Source: Streptomyces sp. SDr-06
Lineage (GTDB): Bacteria; Actinomycetota; Actinomycetes; Streptomycetales; Streptomycetaceae
Length of the DNA stretch: 64,000 nucleotides
Direction: 5' to 3'
Assembly: GCF_003324565.1 (NCBI RefSeq)
Contig: NZ_QOLA01000021.1
Location: forward strand, 62,001 to 126,000
Position numbers and translations under genes: made by a program. Below are positions 23,698 to 31,955 of the stretch, one piece after another. Position 1 is the first letter of the stretch. Each line of letters starts with the position of its first letter. The notes beneath the pieces are model-generated. The model worked only from the letters and a program-made list of their open reading frames with translations, was not told the DNA's origin and made no database searches.

Positions 23698-24410
23698 CCG
23701 CGCTCCTCGTGGCCGGGGCCGCGCTCTGGGGAGCGGCCGCCGGGTCCCTGCTGCCCCGCCCGGCCCACCGCCTCGGCGTCGAGCCGGACCAGCCGTGGCG
23801 CTCCGCCGACCCCGAGGGGCGGCCCTTCACCGGGCCCGCCCGGGGCTGGCTCGGTGCCGCGCGTGGGCACGGGCCCGCCACGCCCCAAGTCGCGCTCCTG
23901 ACCGGGCTGGTCTGCGCGGCGCTCGCCGCCACCACCGGCGCCCGCCCGGAGCTCGTGGTCTGGCTGCTGCTCGCGCCGGTGGCCGTGCTGCTCGGGCTCG
24001 TCGACCGGCGGGTGCACCGGCTGCCCGACGTGCTCACACTGCCGCTCGCCGCGGCGGCCACGGTGCTGCTCGGCCTCGCCGCGCTCGTACCCGGGCACGC
24101 GGGTTCCTGGACCGGCGCGCTGATCGGCGAACTCGTCCTGGGCGGCGGCTACTTGGTCCTCGTCCTCATCAACCCGGCGGGCATGGGCCTCGGGGACGCC
24201 AAGCTCGCCCTCGGACTCGGCGCCGCTCTCGGCTGGTACGGCCCGCCGGTCCTCCTCGCGGGCGCCCTGCTCGGGCTCGGGCTCGGCGCGCTCTACGGGC
24301 TCGGGCTGCTCGTGCTGCGCAGGGCGGGCCGCGCCACCGCCATCCCGTACGGGCCCTTCCTGCTGGCCGGGGCGTTCGGCGGGCTGCTCATCGGCGGGCT
24401 CGGCGGCTGA
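23694..24410 (+). CDS. Prepilin peptidase-like A24 aspartic membrane protease
   Basis: This 238-residue polytopic membrane protein has both aspartates of A24 prepilin peptidases: VDRRVHRLPD (D about 103) and the GxGD motif GLGDAKLAL (D about 167). At least six hydrophobic segments are visible. The N-terminal methylase domain and its Cys pairs are missing, as in other short actinobacterial members. The substrate, if pilin-like, is not encoded nearby. The GTG start overlaps the kinase stop. That pairing suggests the kinase may sense or control cleavage, which is inference. Confidence 0.85.
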   Translation: MTALLVAGAALWGAAAGSLLPRPAHRLGVEPDQPWRSADPEGRPFTGPARGWLGAARGHGPATPQVALLTGLVCAALAATTGARPELVVWLLLAPVAVLLGLVDRRVHRLPDVLTLPLAAAATVLLGLAALVPGHAGSWTGALIGELVLGGGYLVLVLINPAGMGLGDAKLALGLGAALGWYGPPVLLAGALLGLGLGALYGLGLLVLRRAGRATAIPYGPFLLAGAFGGLLIGGLGG

Positions 24411-24553
24411 AGCGCCCGGCGGCCCCCGCTCAGCGGGGCGGGGCCGCTGGCGTACGCTGGATCGGTCCGCCCACCCGTCTCCCACCACCACCCCGAACGA
24501 GGCGCTCCGCGCCGCACCCCAGACATCCAACCCCTCCGAAAGGGACACCCCCG

Positions 24554-25753
24554 GTGACTGAGAAGGCCGATCTTCAGTCCGTTCTCGACCGTGCCGCCGA
24601 GGGCGGGCGGATCACCCCGGAGGAAGCGCTGGACCTGTACCGGTCCGCGCCGCTGCACGCGCTCGGCGCCGCCGCCGACGCGGTGCGCCGCCGCCGGTAC
24701 GCGGGTACCGAGCACATCGCGACGTACATCATCGAGCGGAACATCAACTACACGAACGTCTGCGTGACGGCGTGCAAGTTCTGCGCCTTCTACGCCGCGC
24801 CCAAGGACACCGCCAAGGGCTGGACCCGCGACCTCGACGACATCCTGCGCCGCTGCGCGGAGACCGTCGAGCTGGGCGGCACCCAGATCATGTTCCAGGG
24901 CGGCCACCACCCCGACTTCGGCGTCGAGTACTACGAAGAGCACTTCGCCGCGATCAAGAAGGCCTACCCGCAGCTGGTCATCCACTCCCTCGGCGCCTCC
25001 GAGGTCGAGCACATGGCCCGCATCTCCAAGGTGAGCGTGGAAGAGGCGATCAGCCGCATCCACGCCGCCGGACTCGACTCCTTCGCGGGGGCCGGCGCCG
25101 AGCTGCTGCCCGAGCGGCCGCGCAAGGCGATCGCCCCGCTCAAGGAGTCCGGCGAGCGCTGGCTGGAGATCATGGAGACCGCGCACGGCCTGGGTGTGGA
25201 GTCCACCTCCACCATGCTCATGGGCACGGGCGAGACCAACGCCGAGCGCATCGAGCACCTGCGCATGATCCGCGACGTGCAGGACCGCACGGGCGGCTTC
25301 CGCGCGTTCATCCCGTACACGTACCAGCCGGAGAACAACCACCTCAAGGGCCGCACCCAGGCGACGCTCTTCGAGTACCTGCGCATGATCGCCATCGCGC
25401 GGCTGTTCTTCGACAACATCGCCCACATCCAGGGCTCCTGGCTCACCACCGGCAAGGAGGTCGGCCAGCTGTCGCTGCACTACGGCGCCGACGACCTCGG
25501 CTCGGTCATGCTGGAGGAGAACGTCGTCTCGTCGGCCGGTGCCAAGCACCGCTCCAACCTCATCGAGATGATCGACATGATCCGCAAGGCGGACCGTGTG
25601 CCCGCCCAGCGCGCCACCACCTACGAGCACCTCGTCGTGCACGACGACCCGGCGAACGACCCGGTCGACACGCGCGTCCAGTCGCACATCTCCTCGACCG
25701 CGATCGAGGGCGGCACCGCCCACCCGGAGCTGAAGCTCCTCGCCTCCAACTGA
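24554..25753 (+). CDS. mqnC: Cyclic dehypoxanthinyl futalosine synthase MqnC (radical SAM)
   Basis: MqnC cyclises dehypoxanthinyl futalosine to the spiro intermediate that later becomes 1,4-dihydroxy-6-naphthoate. This 399-residue radical-SAM protein has the cluster motif CVTACKFC (C70, C74, C77) within NINYTNVCVTACKFCAFY, and full family length. GTG 24554 follows GAAAGGGA. A likely promoter box (TACGCT near 24453) lies about 95 nt upstream, so this gene, unlike mqnA and menG, has a leader. The barrel-less amidohydrolase-like gene follows 14 nt later. Confidence 0.93.
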   Translation: MTEKADLQSVLDRAAEGGRITPEEALDLYRSAPLHALGAAADAVRRRRYAGTEHIATYIIERNINYTNVCVTACKFCAFYAAPKDTAKGWTRDLDDILRRCAETVELGGTQIMFQGGHHPDFGVEYYEEHFAAIKKAYPQLVIHSLGASEVEHMARISKVSVEEAISRIHAAGLDSFAGAGAELLPERPRKAIAPLKESGERWLEIMETAHGLGVESTSTMLMGTGETNAERIEHLRMIRDVQDRTGGFRAFIPYTYQPENNHLKGRTQATLFEYLRMIAIARLFFDNIAHIQGSWLTTGKEVGQLSLHYGADDLGSVMLEENVVSSAGAKHRSNLIEMIDMIRKADRVPAQRATTYEHLVVHDDPANDPVDTRVQSHISSTAIEGGTAHPELKLLASN

Positions 25754-25767
25754 GGCGTGTTCCTGAC

Positions 25768-26403
25768 GTGCTGACGCTCCACGCGGCCGAGCTGGTGCTG
25801 CCCGGGGACTCCACCGAGATCCCGGGCGGCGCGGTCCTGGTCGACGGCGACCGGATCGCGGCGATCGGCCCGTACGAGGACGTCGCGGCCGCGCACCCCG
25901 CCGCCCGCGTCCGCCGCTGGCCCGGCCTGCTCACGCCCGGCCTGGTCAACCGGCACGGCACGGCCCTGCTCGAACACACCTACTTCCCGGACGACCCCTT
26001 CGAGGCCGACGAGCTCGGCACCGAACCGCTGACCGGTACCGCGCTCGCCGCCCTCGCGCCGAGCGAGTCCCGCCGGGGCAACAGCGCGCGGCGCTGCACC
26101 CAGAAGCTGCTGGCCCGCGGTGTGGTCGCGGTGGCGGCCCGGCTCACCACCCCCTCGGTGCGAACCGCCGTGCACCGCGCGGGGCTCGAGGTGCTGCCGG
26201 GCGGTGCGGCCGAGGGCCCGGCCGTGCTCGACCCGCTGGCCGCGGCCTCCCCCGCCGCCGCCTTCCGCGCCCCGCTCGTGGTGGGCGCCCCCGCCCGGTT
26301 CGCGGTGTTCGCGGTGCCGGACGAGGCCGCTCTGCTCGCCCAGGGGGCCGGGACCTGTGTCGCCACCGTCATCGGCGGACGGCTGCTGCACCGGCGCCGC
26401 TAG
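25768..26403 (+). CDS. Amidohydrolase-like protein lacking the catalytic barrel
   Basis: This 211-residue protein resembles the ends of an imidazolonepropionase/amidohydrolase. It has the N-terminal beta domain (LTLHAAELVLPGDSTEIPGG, then GAVLVDGDRIAAIGPYEDV) and the run LLTPGLVNRHGTALLEHTYF. In active relatives the equivalent PGLVNxHxH segment supplies two metal-binding His; here only one remains (NRHGT). The C-terminus (CVATVIGGRLLHRR) fits the closing strand. The intervening TIM barrel of about 250 residues is replaced by about 100 residues without other metal ligands. It is probably not a hydrolase. Its position 14 nt after mqnC suggests a structural or ligand-binding role in menaquinone synthesis. 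Confidence 0.7.
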   Translation: MLTLHAAELVLPGDSTEIPGGAVLVDGDRIAAIGPYEDVAAAHPAARVRRWPGLLTPGLVNRHGTALLEHTYFPDDPFEADELGTEPLTGTALAALAPSESRRGNSARRCTQKLLARGVVAVAARLTTPSVRTAVHRAGLEVLPGGAAEGPAVLDPLAAASPAAAFRAPLVVGAPARFAVFAVPDEAALLAQGAGTCVATVIGGRLLHRRR

Positions 26404-26407
26404 CCCC

Positions 26408-27412
26408 TCAGCTCCCCGACAGCGCCTTCGCGAAGGCGCCCGGCGCCTGGTCGACACCACTGCAACTGGCCTGCGCCACAGCAGAGTTGACGCCATCGGC
26501 ACACTTCTGGTCGCGGTAGGTCACCCACAGGGACACCCGGCCGACGCCCTTGTCCTTCGTGAACCCCCGTACTTTCGCGGCGTCGTCGAGCGTGAACGTC
26601 TCGCCCTTCACGTCGTTGACGCCGATCATCGACGTGACCCCGAGCCCCTGCCAGGCCGCCTGGTCGGACAGGCCCAGGACCCGCTGGAGCTGGCCGTGCG
26701 CGGCGGTCGCGGCCCGCACCGCGTAGTCGCCCATGTTCCCGCCGAACGACGTGCCGTAGTTCATCGTCATCACGTTGACGGTGGAGACCTTCACCCCGTG
26801 GTCCTTGGCCGACTTCAACAGGGCCACGCCCTCAGGTGTGAGTCCCGTCGGCATCACCGCGAGCGTGAACGTCACCTTGAGGCCCCGCTGCTTCTGGAGC
26901 AGGGCTATCGCCTCGGCCCGCCGGGTGAGCGCGGCGGAGTCGGCCAGCGCCGCGCCCTCGATGTCGAAGTCGGCCTCGGTGGCCCCGGCCGCGTCCAGCG
27001 CCGAGCCGTAGGCGGCCGCCAGCTCCGTGGGCGTCCCGCAGGTCAGCGCCAGTTCCTTGCCGGCCTGCCCGCCGAAGGACACCCGCACCGCGGCGCCCGA
27101 CGTGCGCAGCGCGGCCGCCCGGTCCTTGACGTCCTGGTCCACGATGGCGGTGTCGTCGTCCCACACCGCCCGGCAGGTGTTGCCGTGGGCGATGGCGAAC
27201 GCCAGGTTGTAGACGGCAGGGGAGCCCACCGCGTCGGTCGGCGTGGCCGTGGTGGCGCTGACGTAGGGGGAGTACGTGCTGTTCAGGGCCGCGCGCGGGA
27301 CCGGCTTGGACGGGACGGCCGGGGCCGCGTCCGGGGTCGCGGAGCACCCCGCGCACATCAGCGCGGCCACGGCACCGACCCCCGCCACCGGCACCCTCAG
27401 GAAACTCCGCAT
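26408..27412 (-). CDS. GH18-like chitinase-fold lipoprotein
   Basis: This 334-residue protein starts MRSFLRVPVAGVGAVAALMC with lipobox CAGC, so it is probably lipid-anchored outside the cell. The rest resembles bacterial GH18 domains. VRVSFGGQAGKELAL matches the SxGG strand, ADFDIEG retains the DxDxE catalytic pattern (about residue 178), and VNVMTMNYG matches the later MxYD-like region. Chitinase activity is possible, but related proteins are sugar-binding only. Its stop lies 4 nt from the convergent amidohydrolase-like stop. Confidence 0.75.
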   Translation of the reverse strand: MRSFLRVPVAGVGAVAALMCAGCSATPDAAPAVPSKPVPRAALNSTYSPYVSATTATPTDAVGSPAVYNLAFAIAHGNTCRAVWDDDTAIVDQDVKDRAAALRTSGAAVRVSFGGQAGKELALTCGTPTELAAAYGSALDAAGATEADFDIEGAALADSAALTRRAEAIALLQKQRGLKVTFTLAVMPTGLTPEGVALLKSAKDHGVKVSTVNVMTMNYGTSFGGNMGDYAVRAATAAHGQLQRVLGLSDQAAWQGLGVTSMIGVNDVKGETFTLDDAAKVRGFTKDKGVGRVSLWVTYRDQKCADGVNSAVAQASCSGVDQAPGAFAKALSGS

Positions 27413-27523
27413 GTCGTGCGCACCCGCTCTCGTGACTCCGCGCCCCGTGGCACGGAAAGGAGAATGTACGTTCCCCGGCTGTGCCGGTGAGGGCCGGGCA
27501 CCCGGGCGCGAGCCGCGTCCTGC

Positions 27524-27529
27524 TTGAAT
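27524..27529 (+). promoter_or_regulatory. Predicted -10 box of a leaderless promoter for menG
   Basis: TTGAAT is one mismatch from TANNNT and lies 6 nt before GTG 27536. There is no Shine-Dalgarno. Confidence 0.4.
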
Positions 27530-27535
27530 GGAAGC

Positions 27536-28228
27536 GTGACCCGCGCATCCCTGGACAAGCAGCCGCACGAAGTCGCCTCGATGTTCGACGACGTCGCGGC
27601 ACACTACGACCTCACCAACGACGTGCTCTCCCTCGGGCAGACCCGGCTGTGGCGCAAGGAGGTCGCGAAGGCGGTCGACGCGCGCCCCGCGCAGAAGGTG
27701 CTCGACCTCGCGGCGGGCACGGCCACCTCCTCGCGGCCGTTCGCCGCGGCGGGCGCGTACACCGTGCCCTGCGACTTCTCGCTAGGGATGCTGCGGGTCG
27801 GCAAGGAGCGCCAGCCCCACATGCCGTTCACGGCGGGCGACGCGACGAAGCTGCCGTTCCGCGACGACACCTTCGACGCGGTGACCATTTCCTTCGGGCT
27901 GCGCAACGTCCAGGACACGGACGCCGCGCTGCGCGAGATGTACCGGGTCACCAAGCCGGGCGGCCGGGTCGTGATCTGCGAGTTCTCGCAGCCGACGTGG
28001 AAGCCGTTCCGGACGGTGTACACCGAGTACCTGATGCGGGCACTGCCCCCGGTGGCCACGGCCGTCTCGTCCAACCCGGAGGCGTACGTCTACCTCGCCG
28101 AGTCGATCCGTGCCTGGCCGGACCAGAGCGCCCTCGCGAGCAGGCTCCAGGAGGCCGGCTGGGCCAAGGTGGCCTGGCGCAACCTCACCGGCGGGGTCGT
28201 GGCGCTGCACCGCGGGTTCAAGGCCTGA
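27536..28228 (+). CDS. menG: Demethylmenaquinone methyltransferase MenG (UbiE family)
   Basis: MenG transfers a methyl group from SAM to demethylmenaquinone, the last ring step. This 230-residue class I methyltransferase has the family start FDDVAAHYDLTNDVLSLGQT, the SAM-binding VLDLAAGTAT near residue 57, and the UbiE signature ITISFGLRNVQDTDAALREMYRV (motif split here: SFGLRNV then REMYRVTKPGG). GTG 27536 is favoured because a -10-like TTGAAT lies 6 nt upstream; TTG 27524 would add four residues. A hairpin follows the gene. Confidence 0.93.
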   Translation: MTRASLDKQPHEVASMFDDVAAHYDLTNDVLSLGQTRLWRKEVAKAVDARPAQKVLDLAAGTATSSRPFAAAGAYTVPCDFSLGMLRVGKERQPHMPFTAGDATKLPFRDDTFDAVTISFGLRNVQDTDAALREMYRVTKPGGRVVICEFSQPTWKPFRTVYTEYLMRALPPVATAVSSNPEAYVYLAESIRAWPDQSALASRLQEAGWAKVAWRNLTGGVVALHRGFKA

Positions 28229-28235
28229 GCGCGGC

Positions 28236-28260
28236 GGTGCGGGGGCGCGGCCCCCGCACC
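28236..28260. terminator. Hairpin between menG and the convergent GNAT gene
   Basis: GGTGCGGGGG (28236-28245) pairs with CCCCCGCACC (28251-28260) around a 5-nt loop. It lies between convergent genes and could stop both transcripts. Confidence 0.7.
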
Positions 28261-28267
28261 CCTTCGC

Positions 28268-28804
28268 TCAACCCGCCAGTTCCAGGCGGAAACAGAGCGC
28301 GTCCACCCCGAGCTTCCGGGACGGGTACGTTCTGGACAGGGTCATCCCGAGCCGTTCCGCCACCGCCACCGAGCGGGCGTTGTCCGGATGGATCATCGCC
28401 ACCACGTGGGAAATCCCGGCGGCGCGCACCCGGTCCAGGGTCGCCCGCGCCGCCGCCGTCGCGTATCCGCGGCCCCAGCGCGCGCGGTCCAGACGCCAGC
28501 CGATCTCGATCTCGCCGACCGGACCCCAGTCGTCCAGGGGCCACGGCTGGGCACCGGTGAAGCCGATCACCTCGCCGTCCTCGTCCAGCATCGTCCACAG
28601 GCAGAAGCCGTGTTCGGCGTCGTGCTTGCGCTGGCGGGCGGTCAGCTCCTCGTAGACGGAGACCTCCGCCGAGGCGCCGCCGTGGAACTCCATCACGTCG
28701 GGGTCGTCGAAAACCCGGTGCCAGGCGTAGGCGTCCTCCTCGGTGGGCACGCGCAGCCGCACGGCGGGCAGGGACTTCTCCGGCACGGGGGACACAGAGC
28801 TCAT
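28268..28804 (-). CDS. GNAT-family N-acetyltransferase (RimJ/RimL type)
   Basis: This 178-residue protein shows the acetyltransferase_3 layout: VRLRVPTEEDAYAWHRVFDD at the start, IGWRLDRARWGRGYATAAAR as the acetyl-CoA loop, and VVAMIHPDNARSVAVAERLGM near the end. Such enzymes acetylate protein N-termini or small amines. The substrate cannot be read from sequence. It is convergent with menG and divergent from the geranylgeranyl-reductase-family gene. Confidence 0.87.
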   Translation of the reverse strand: MSSVSPVPEKSLPAVRLRVPTEEDAYAWHRVFDDPDVMEFHGGASAEVSVYEELTARQRKHDAEHGFCLWTMLDEDGEVIGFTGAQPWPLDDWGPVGEIEIGWRLDRARWGRGYATAAARATLDRVRAAGISHVVAMIHPDNARSVAVAERLGMTLSRTYPSRKLGVDALCFRLELAG

Positions 28805-28905
28805 GGCGTGGGCAACCCTTCGCGATGTCGATCAACAGCCACCCATAGACTGCACATGTCCTGTGCTTCTCGGCACGCAAATTCGAGTCTTCGGGAGATC
28901 CCGCT

Positions 28906-30189
28906 GTGACCGAGCCGCTCTCCGAACACACCGCGGACGTGATCGTCGTCGGCGCCGGCCCGGCCGGTTCGACGACCGCGTACTACCTGGCCAAGGCCGG
29001 ACTCGACGTGCTGCTCCTGGAGAAGACCGCCTTCCCGCGCGAGAAGGTGTGCGGCGACGGCCTGACCCCGCGCGCCACCAAGCAGCTGGTCTCGATGGGG
29101 ATCGACATCTCCGAAGAGGCGGGCTGGCTGCGGAACAAGGGCCTGCGGATCATCGGCGGCGGCGTCCGGCTCCAGCTCGACTGGCCCGACCTCGCCTCGT
29201 ACCCGGACTACGGACTCGTGCGCAAGCGCGACGACTTCGACGAGCAGCTGGCCCGGCAGGCGCAGAAGGCCGGGGCGCGGCTGTACGAGCGCTGCAACGT
29301 GGGCGCCCCGATCATCGACGAGCGCAACGGCCGCATCACCGGCGTCAACGCCAAGCTCGGCGAGGAGAAGACCCCGGTCACCTTCCACGCCCCGCTCGTG
29401 GTCGCCGCCGACGGCAACTCGACGCGGCTCTCGCTCGCCATGGGACTGCACCGCCGCGAGGACCGCCCGATGGGCGTCGCCGTGCGGACGTACTTCACCT
29501 CGCCGCGCCACGACGACGACTACCTGGAGTCCTGGCTGGAGTTGTGGGACCGGCGCGGCCCGCAGGACCGGCTGCTCCCGGGCTACGGCTGGATCTTCGG
29601 CATGGGCGACGGCACGTCCAACGTCGGCCTCGGCATCCTCAACTCCTCCTCCGCGTTCCGGGAGCTGGACTGGCGCGAGATCCTCAAGGCGTGGTGCGCC
29701 TCCATGCCCGAGGACTGGGGCTACACCCCCGAGAACATGACGGGCCCGATCCGCGGCGCCGCCCTGCCGATGGCCTTCAACCGCCAGCCGCACTACACCA
29801 AGGGCCTGCTGCTCGTGGGTGACGCGGGCGGTCTGGTCAACCCGTTCAACGGCGAAGGCATCGCGTACGCCATGGAGTCGGGGCAGATCGCGGCGGACGT
29901 CATCGTGCAGGCGCACGCCCGCGCGACGCCCTCGCAGCGCGAACTGGCGCTGCACGCCTACCCGAAGATCCTCAAGGACACCTACGGCGGCTACTACACG
30001 CTGGGCCGCGCCTTCGTGAAGCTCATCGGCAACCCGAAGGTCATGAAGATCGCCACCCAGCGCGGGCTCACCCACCCGATGCTGATGAAGTTCACGCTGA
30101 AGATGCTGGCCAACCTCACCGACCCGACGGGCGGCGACGCGATGGACCGCATCATCAACGGCCTCTCGAAGGTGGCCCCCAAGGCCTGA
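28906..30189 (+). CDS. Geranylgeranyl reductase family flavoprotein, probable MenJ-like menaquinone reductase
   Basis: This 427-residue FAD enzyme starts with a dinucleotide-binding site (VIVVGAGPAGSTTAYYLAKA), followed by the family hallmark FPREKVCGDGLTPRATKQL near residue 45. A second FAD motif LLVGDAGGLVNPFNGEGI lies near residue 304. In mycobacteria the homologue MenJ saturates one isoprene unit of menaquinone, and actinomycete menaquinones are partly hydrogenated. Its place 0.7 kb after menG supports that role. A TAGACT box (28846-28851) and GGGAG lie upstream. Other family members reduce chlorophyll or archaeal lipid precursors, so the assignment is probable rather than certain. Confidence 0.88.
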   Translation: MTEPLSEHTADVIVVGAGPAGSTTAYYLAKAGLDVLLLEKTAFPREKVCGDGLTPRATKQLVSMGIDISEEAGWLRNKGLRIIGGGVRLQLDWPDLASYPDYGLVRKRDDFDEQLARQAQKAGARLYERCNVGAPIIDERNGRITGVNAKLGEEKTPVTFHAPLVVAADGNSTRLSLAMGLHRREDRPMGVAVRTYFTSPRHDDDYLESWLELWDRRGPQDRLLPGYGWIFGMGDGTSNVGLGILNSSSAFRELDWREILKAWCASMPEDWGYTPENMTGPIRGAALPMAFNRQPHYTKGLLLVGDAGGLVNPFNGEGIAYAMESGQIAADVIVQAHARATPSQRELALHAYPKILKDTYGGYYTLGRAFVKLIGNPKVMKIATQRGLTHPMLMKFTLKMLANLTDPTGGDAMDRIINGLSKVAPKA

Positions 30190-30202
30190 ACCGGGTCCGC
30201 CG

Positions 30203-30745
30203 CTAGCTGCGGCGCTCCACCGTGTCCGTCCAGCGGACGGGGACCTCTCCGGCGAACCGGGACAGACCGGTGCGCAGTTCATCGGCGGAGAGGTCCCCGC
30301 CCTGGCGGCGCGCCACGTACTCGTGCCGCTTGCCGCTGTGCAGCGTCACCCACACCGCGCGGTGGTGCTCGTAGCCGCCCGCTGTGCTCTCGTCCCCGTG
30401 CTCCCAGATGGCCACGGTGCCGACCTCGATCTCCCGCACCTCGGACCAGGGCGCGTCGAAACGCGTGGCGAGGTGTATCCCGGTCGCGTCCGCGCGGATG
30501 ACCGGCCGCACCGCGCCGTACACGCACGCGAGGACGAGGAACGTGCCGGCGCCCAGGACGAACAGGGCGAAACCCCACCCGAAGGCGAGCTTGGACCAGT
30601 CGACCGGGCCGTGCCACGGGCGGATGCCGGTGAGCATCCACAGGCCGAACACCACGAACACGATCCCGATGGCGGCGAACATGCCGAGCCCGTCGGCGTA
30701 GACCTCGTACGGCTGCGGATCCGCGTCCCGAACCTGCTCGTCCAT
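30203..30745 (-). CDS. Two-helix membrane protein with PH-like C-terminal domain
   Basis: This 180-residue protein has two membrane helices (GMFAAIGIVFVVFGLWMLTG and FGWGFALFVLGAGTFLVLAC). A soluble domain of about 95 residues follows (VRPVIRADATGIHLATRFDA, then PWSEVREIEVG), of the bacterial PH-like type seen in actinobacterial membrane proteins. No function is known. ATG 30745 follows CAGGGGGTGGGCG. A perfect inverted repeat lies 19 nt upstream of the start. Confidence 0.75.
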   Translation of the reverse strand: MDEQVRDADPQPYEVYADGLGMFAAIGIVFVVFGLWMLTGIRPWHGPVDWSKLAFGWGFALFVLGAGTFLVLACVYGAVRPVIRADATGIHLATRFDAPWSEVREIEVGTVAIWEHGDESTAGGYEHHRAVWVTLHSGKRHEYVARRQGGDLSADELRTGLSRFAGEVPVRWTDTVERRS

Positions 30746-30764
30746 GCGCCCACCCCCTGATAGG

Positions 30765-30794
30765 TGAACTCTGCCCGCCGACAGGCAGAGTTCA
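30765..30794. promoter_or_regulatory. Perfect 11-bp inverted repeat upstream of the PH-like membrane gene
   Basis: TGAACTCTGCC (30765-30775) and GGCAGAGTTCA (30784-30794) are perfectly complementary with an 8-bp spacer. It is AT-richer than its surroundings and separate from the terminator at 30814-30851. It may be an operator or an RNA hairpin just before the ribosome site. Confidence 0.55.
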
Positions 30795-30813
30795 ACACAT
30801 TCCGGGCATGCCG

Positions 30814-30851
30814 AAGGGCCGTGGCTCCCGAGCGGGGGAGCCACGGCCCTT
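30814..30851 (-). terminator. Long hairpin terminator after the NlpC/P60 gene
   Basis: AAGGGCCGTGGCTCC (30814-30828) pairs perfectly with GGAGCCACGGCCCTT (30837-30851). The 15-bp stem lies 41 bp past the stop of the minus-strand NlpC/P60 gene. Confidence 0.85.
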
Positions 30852-30891
30852 GCAGGCGGTGCGGATGCGGCTCAGAAGGCCGCTGGGCGCC

Positions 30892-31716
30892 TCAGAGAAT
30901 GCGGACGGCGCCGGTGGGCTGGTCCCAGTCCATGCTGCGCTCCACGACGCCGGTGGAGGAGTTCTGCGCGCCGACGAACTTGCCGCCGCCCACGTAGATC
31001 GCCACGTGGTACGCGGAGCCGGAGCTGCCCCAGTACAGGACGTCGCCCGGCTGGAGGTTGGACAGCGAGACCTGGGTGCCGGTGGCCGACTGGTCCTGCG
31101 AGACGCGCGGCAGGTCGACGCCGGCCTGACGGTAGGCGGCCTGCACGAGACCGGAGCAGTCGTACGCGCTGGGGCCGGTGGCGCCGGAGACGTACGCCTT
31201 GCCGACCTGGGCCAGCGCGAAGTTCACGATGGCGGCGGCGGAGCCGGTCGCGGTCGAGGACTTGAAGGACGCGCTGCCCGAGGTGGTGCCGGCGGAGGCG
31301 CTGAGCGTGGTGCGCTCGGAGGAACGGGAGGCGCGCGCGGCGGCGTCGGCCTTGGCCTTCGCCTCGGCGTCGGCCTTCGCCTTGGCCTCGGCGGCCTTCT
31401 GGTCGGCGTCGTCCTTGGCCTTCTTGGCGTCCTTGGCGGCGCTGGACGCGGCGGCGTCCCGGGCGGCCTGGAGCTGGAGGTCGGCGGCGACCGTCTTGGT
31501 GGCCTGCGCCGTGGCGGCCGCGGTGGTCGCGAGGTCGCCCGTCAGCGTCGGCATCTCGATGGTCTCGGTCACCGGCTGAGCGGCGATGGCGGGAGCGGCC
31601 GCACCTGCCAGCGCGATGGTGCTGAGTACGCCACCGGCAACTCCGGCCCGGAGCGTGACCTTCGAGGCGCTGCGGCGGGGCTTCCGGTGGCTGGGTATGT
31701 GAGCGGTGTGGGACAT
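30892..31716 (-). CDS. Secreted NlpC/P60 peptidoglycan endopeptidase
   Basis: This 274-residue exported protein has a long signal peptide with a basic N-region (HIPSHRKPRRSASK) and hydrophobic core, ending near AIAA (about residue 46). A coiled-coil-like Ala/Lys/Asp-rich region of about 70 residues follows, then a C-terminal NlpC/P60 domain. The catalytic Cys is in YDCSGL (about residue 185) and the His in AYHVAIYVGGG (about 234). Such enzymes cut the stem peptides of peptidoglycan. ATG 31716 begins the signal peptide, but only a weak ribosome site precedes it. The 720-bp region upstream, shared with nuoA, may regulate it. Confidence 0.9.
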   Translation of the reverse strand: MSHTAHIPSHRKPRRSASKVTLRAGVAGGVLSTIALAGAAAPAIAAQPVTETIEMPTLTGDLATTAAATAQATKTVAADLQLQAARDAAASSAAKDAKKAKDDADQKAAEAKAKADAEAKAKADAAARASRSSERTTLSASAGTTSGSASFKSSTATGSAAAIVNFALAQVGKAYVSGATGPSAYDCSGLVQAAYRQAGVDLPRVSQDQSATGTQVSLSNLQPGDVLYWGSSGSAYHVAIYVGGGKFVGAQNSSTGVVERSMDWDQPTGAVRIL

Positions 31717-31955
31717 GGGTACAACCGCTATCAGGGGTACAGGGTTCCCTTCAAGAAACGTGTGCTGCGCCACAGTTGATGGCGGACGCGCCGAATCCGC
31801 TTCTTGCCAGCACTTATTGACGCCGTAACGGACAAACCTGGCACGCGCGATCAGGGCTGTGATCATGTGTTTTCCATGAAACGCCCGAATTGCCCGGCGC
31901 TTACCATCCCCTCACGTCGATGGCCAAGCCCCGTTGATTCAGCACCGGTTGACGA

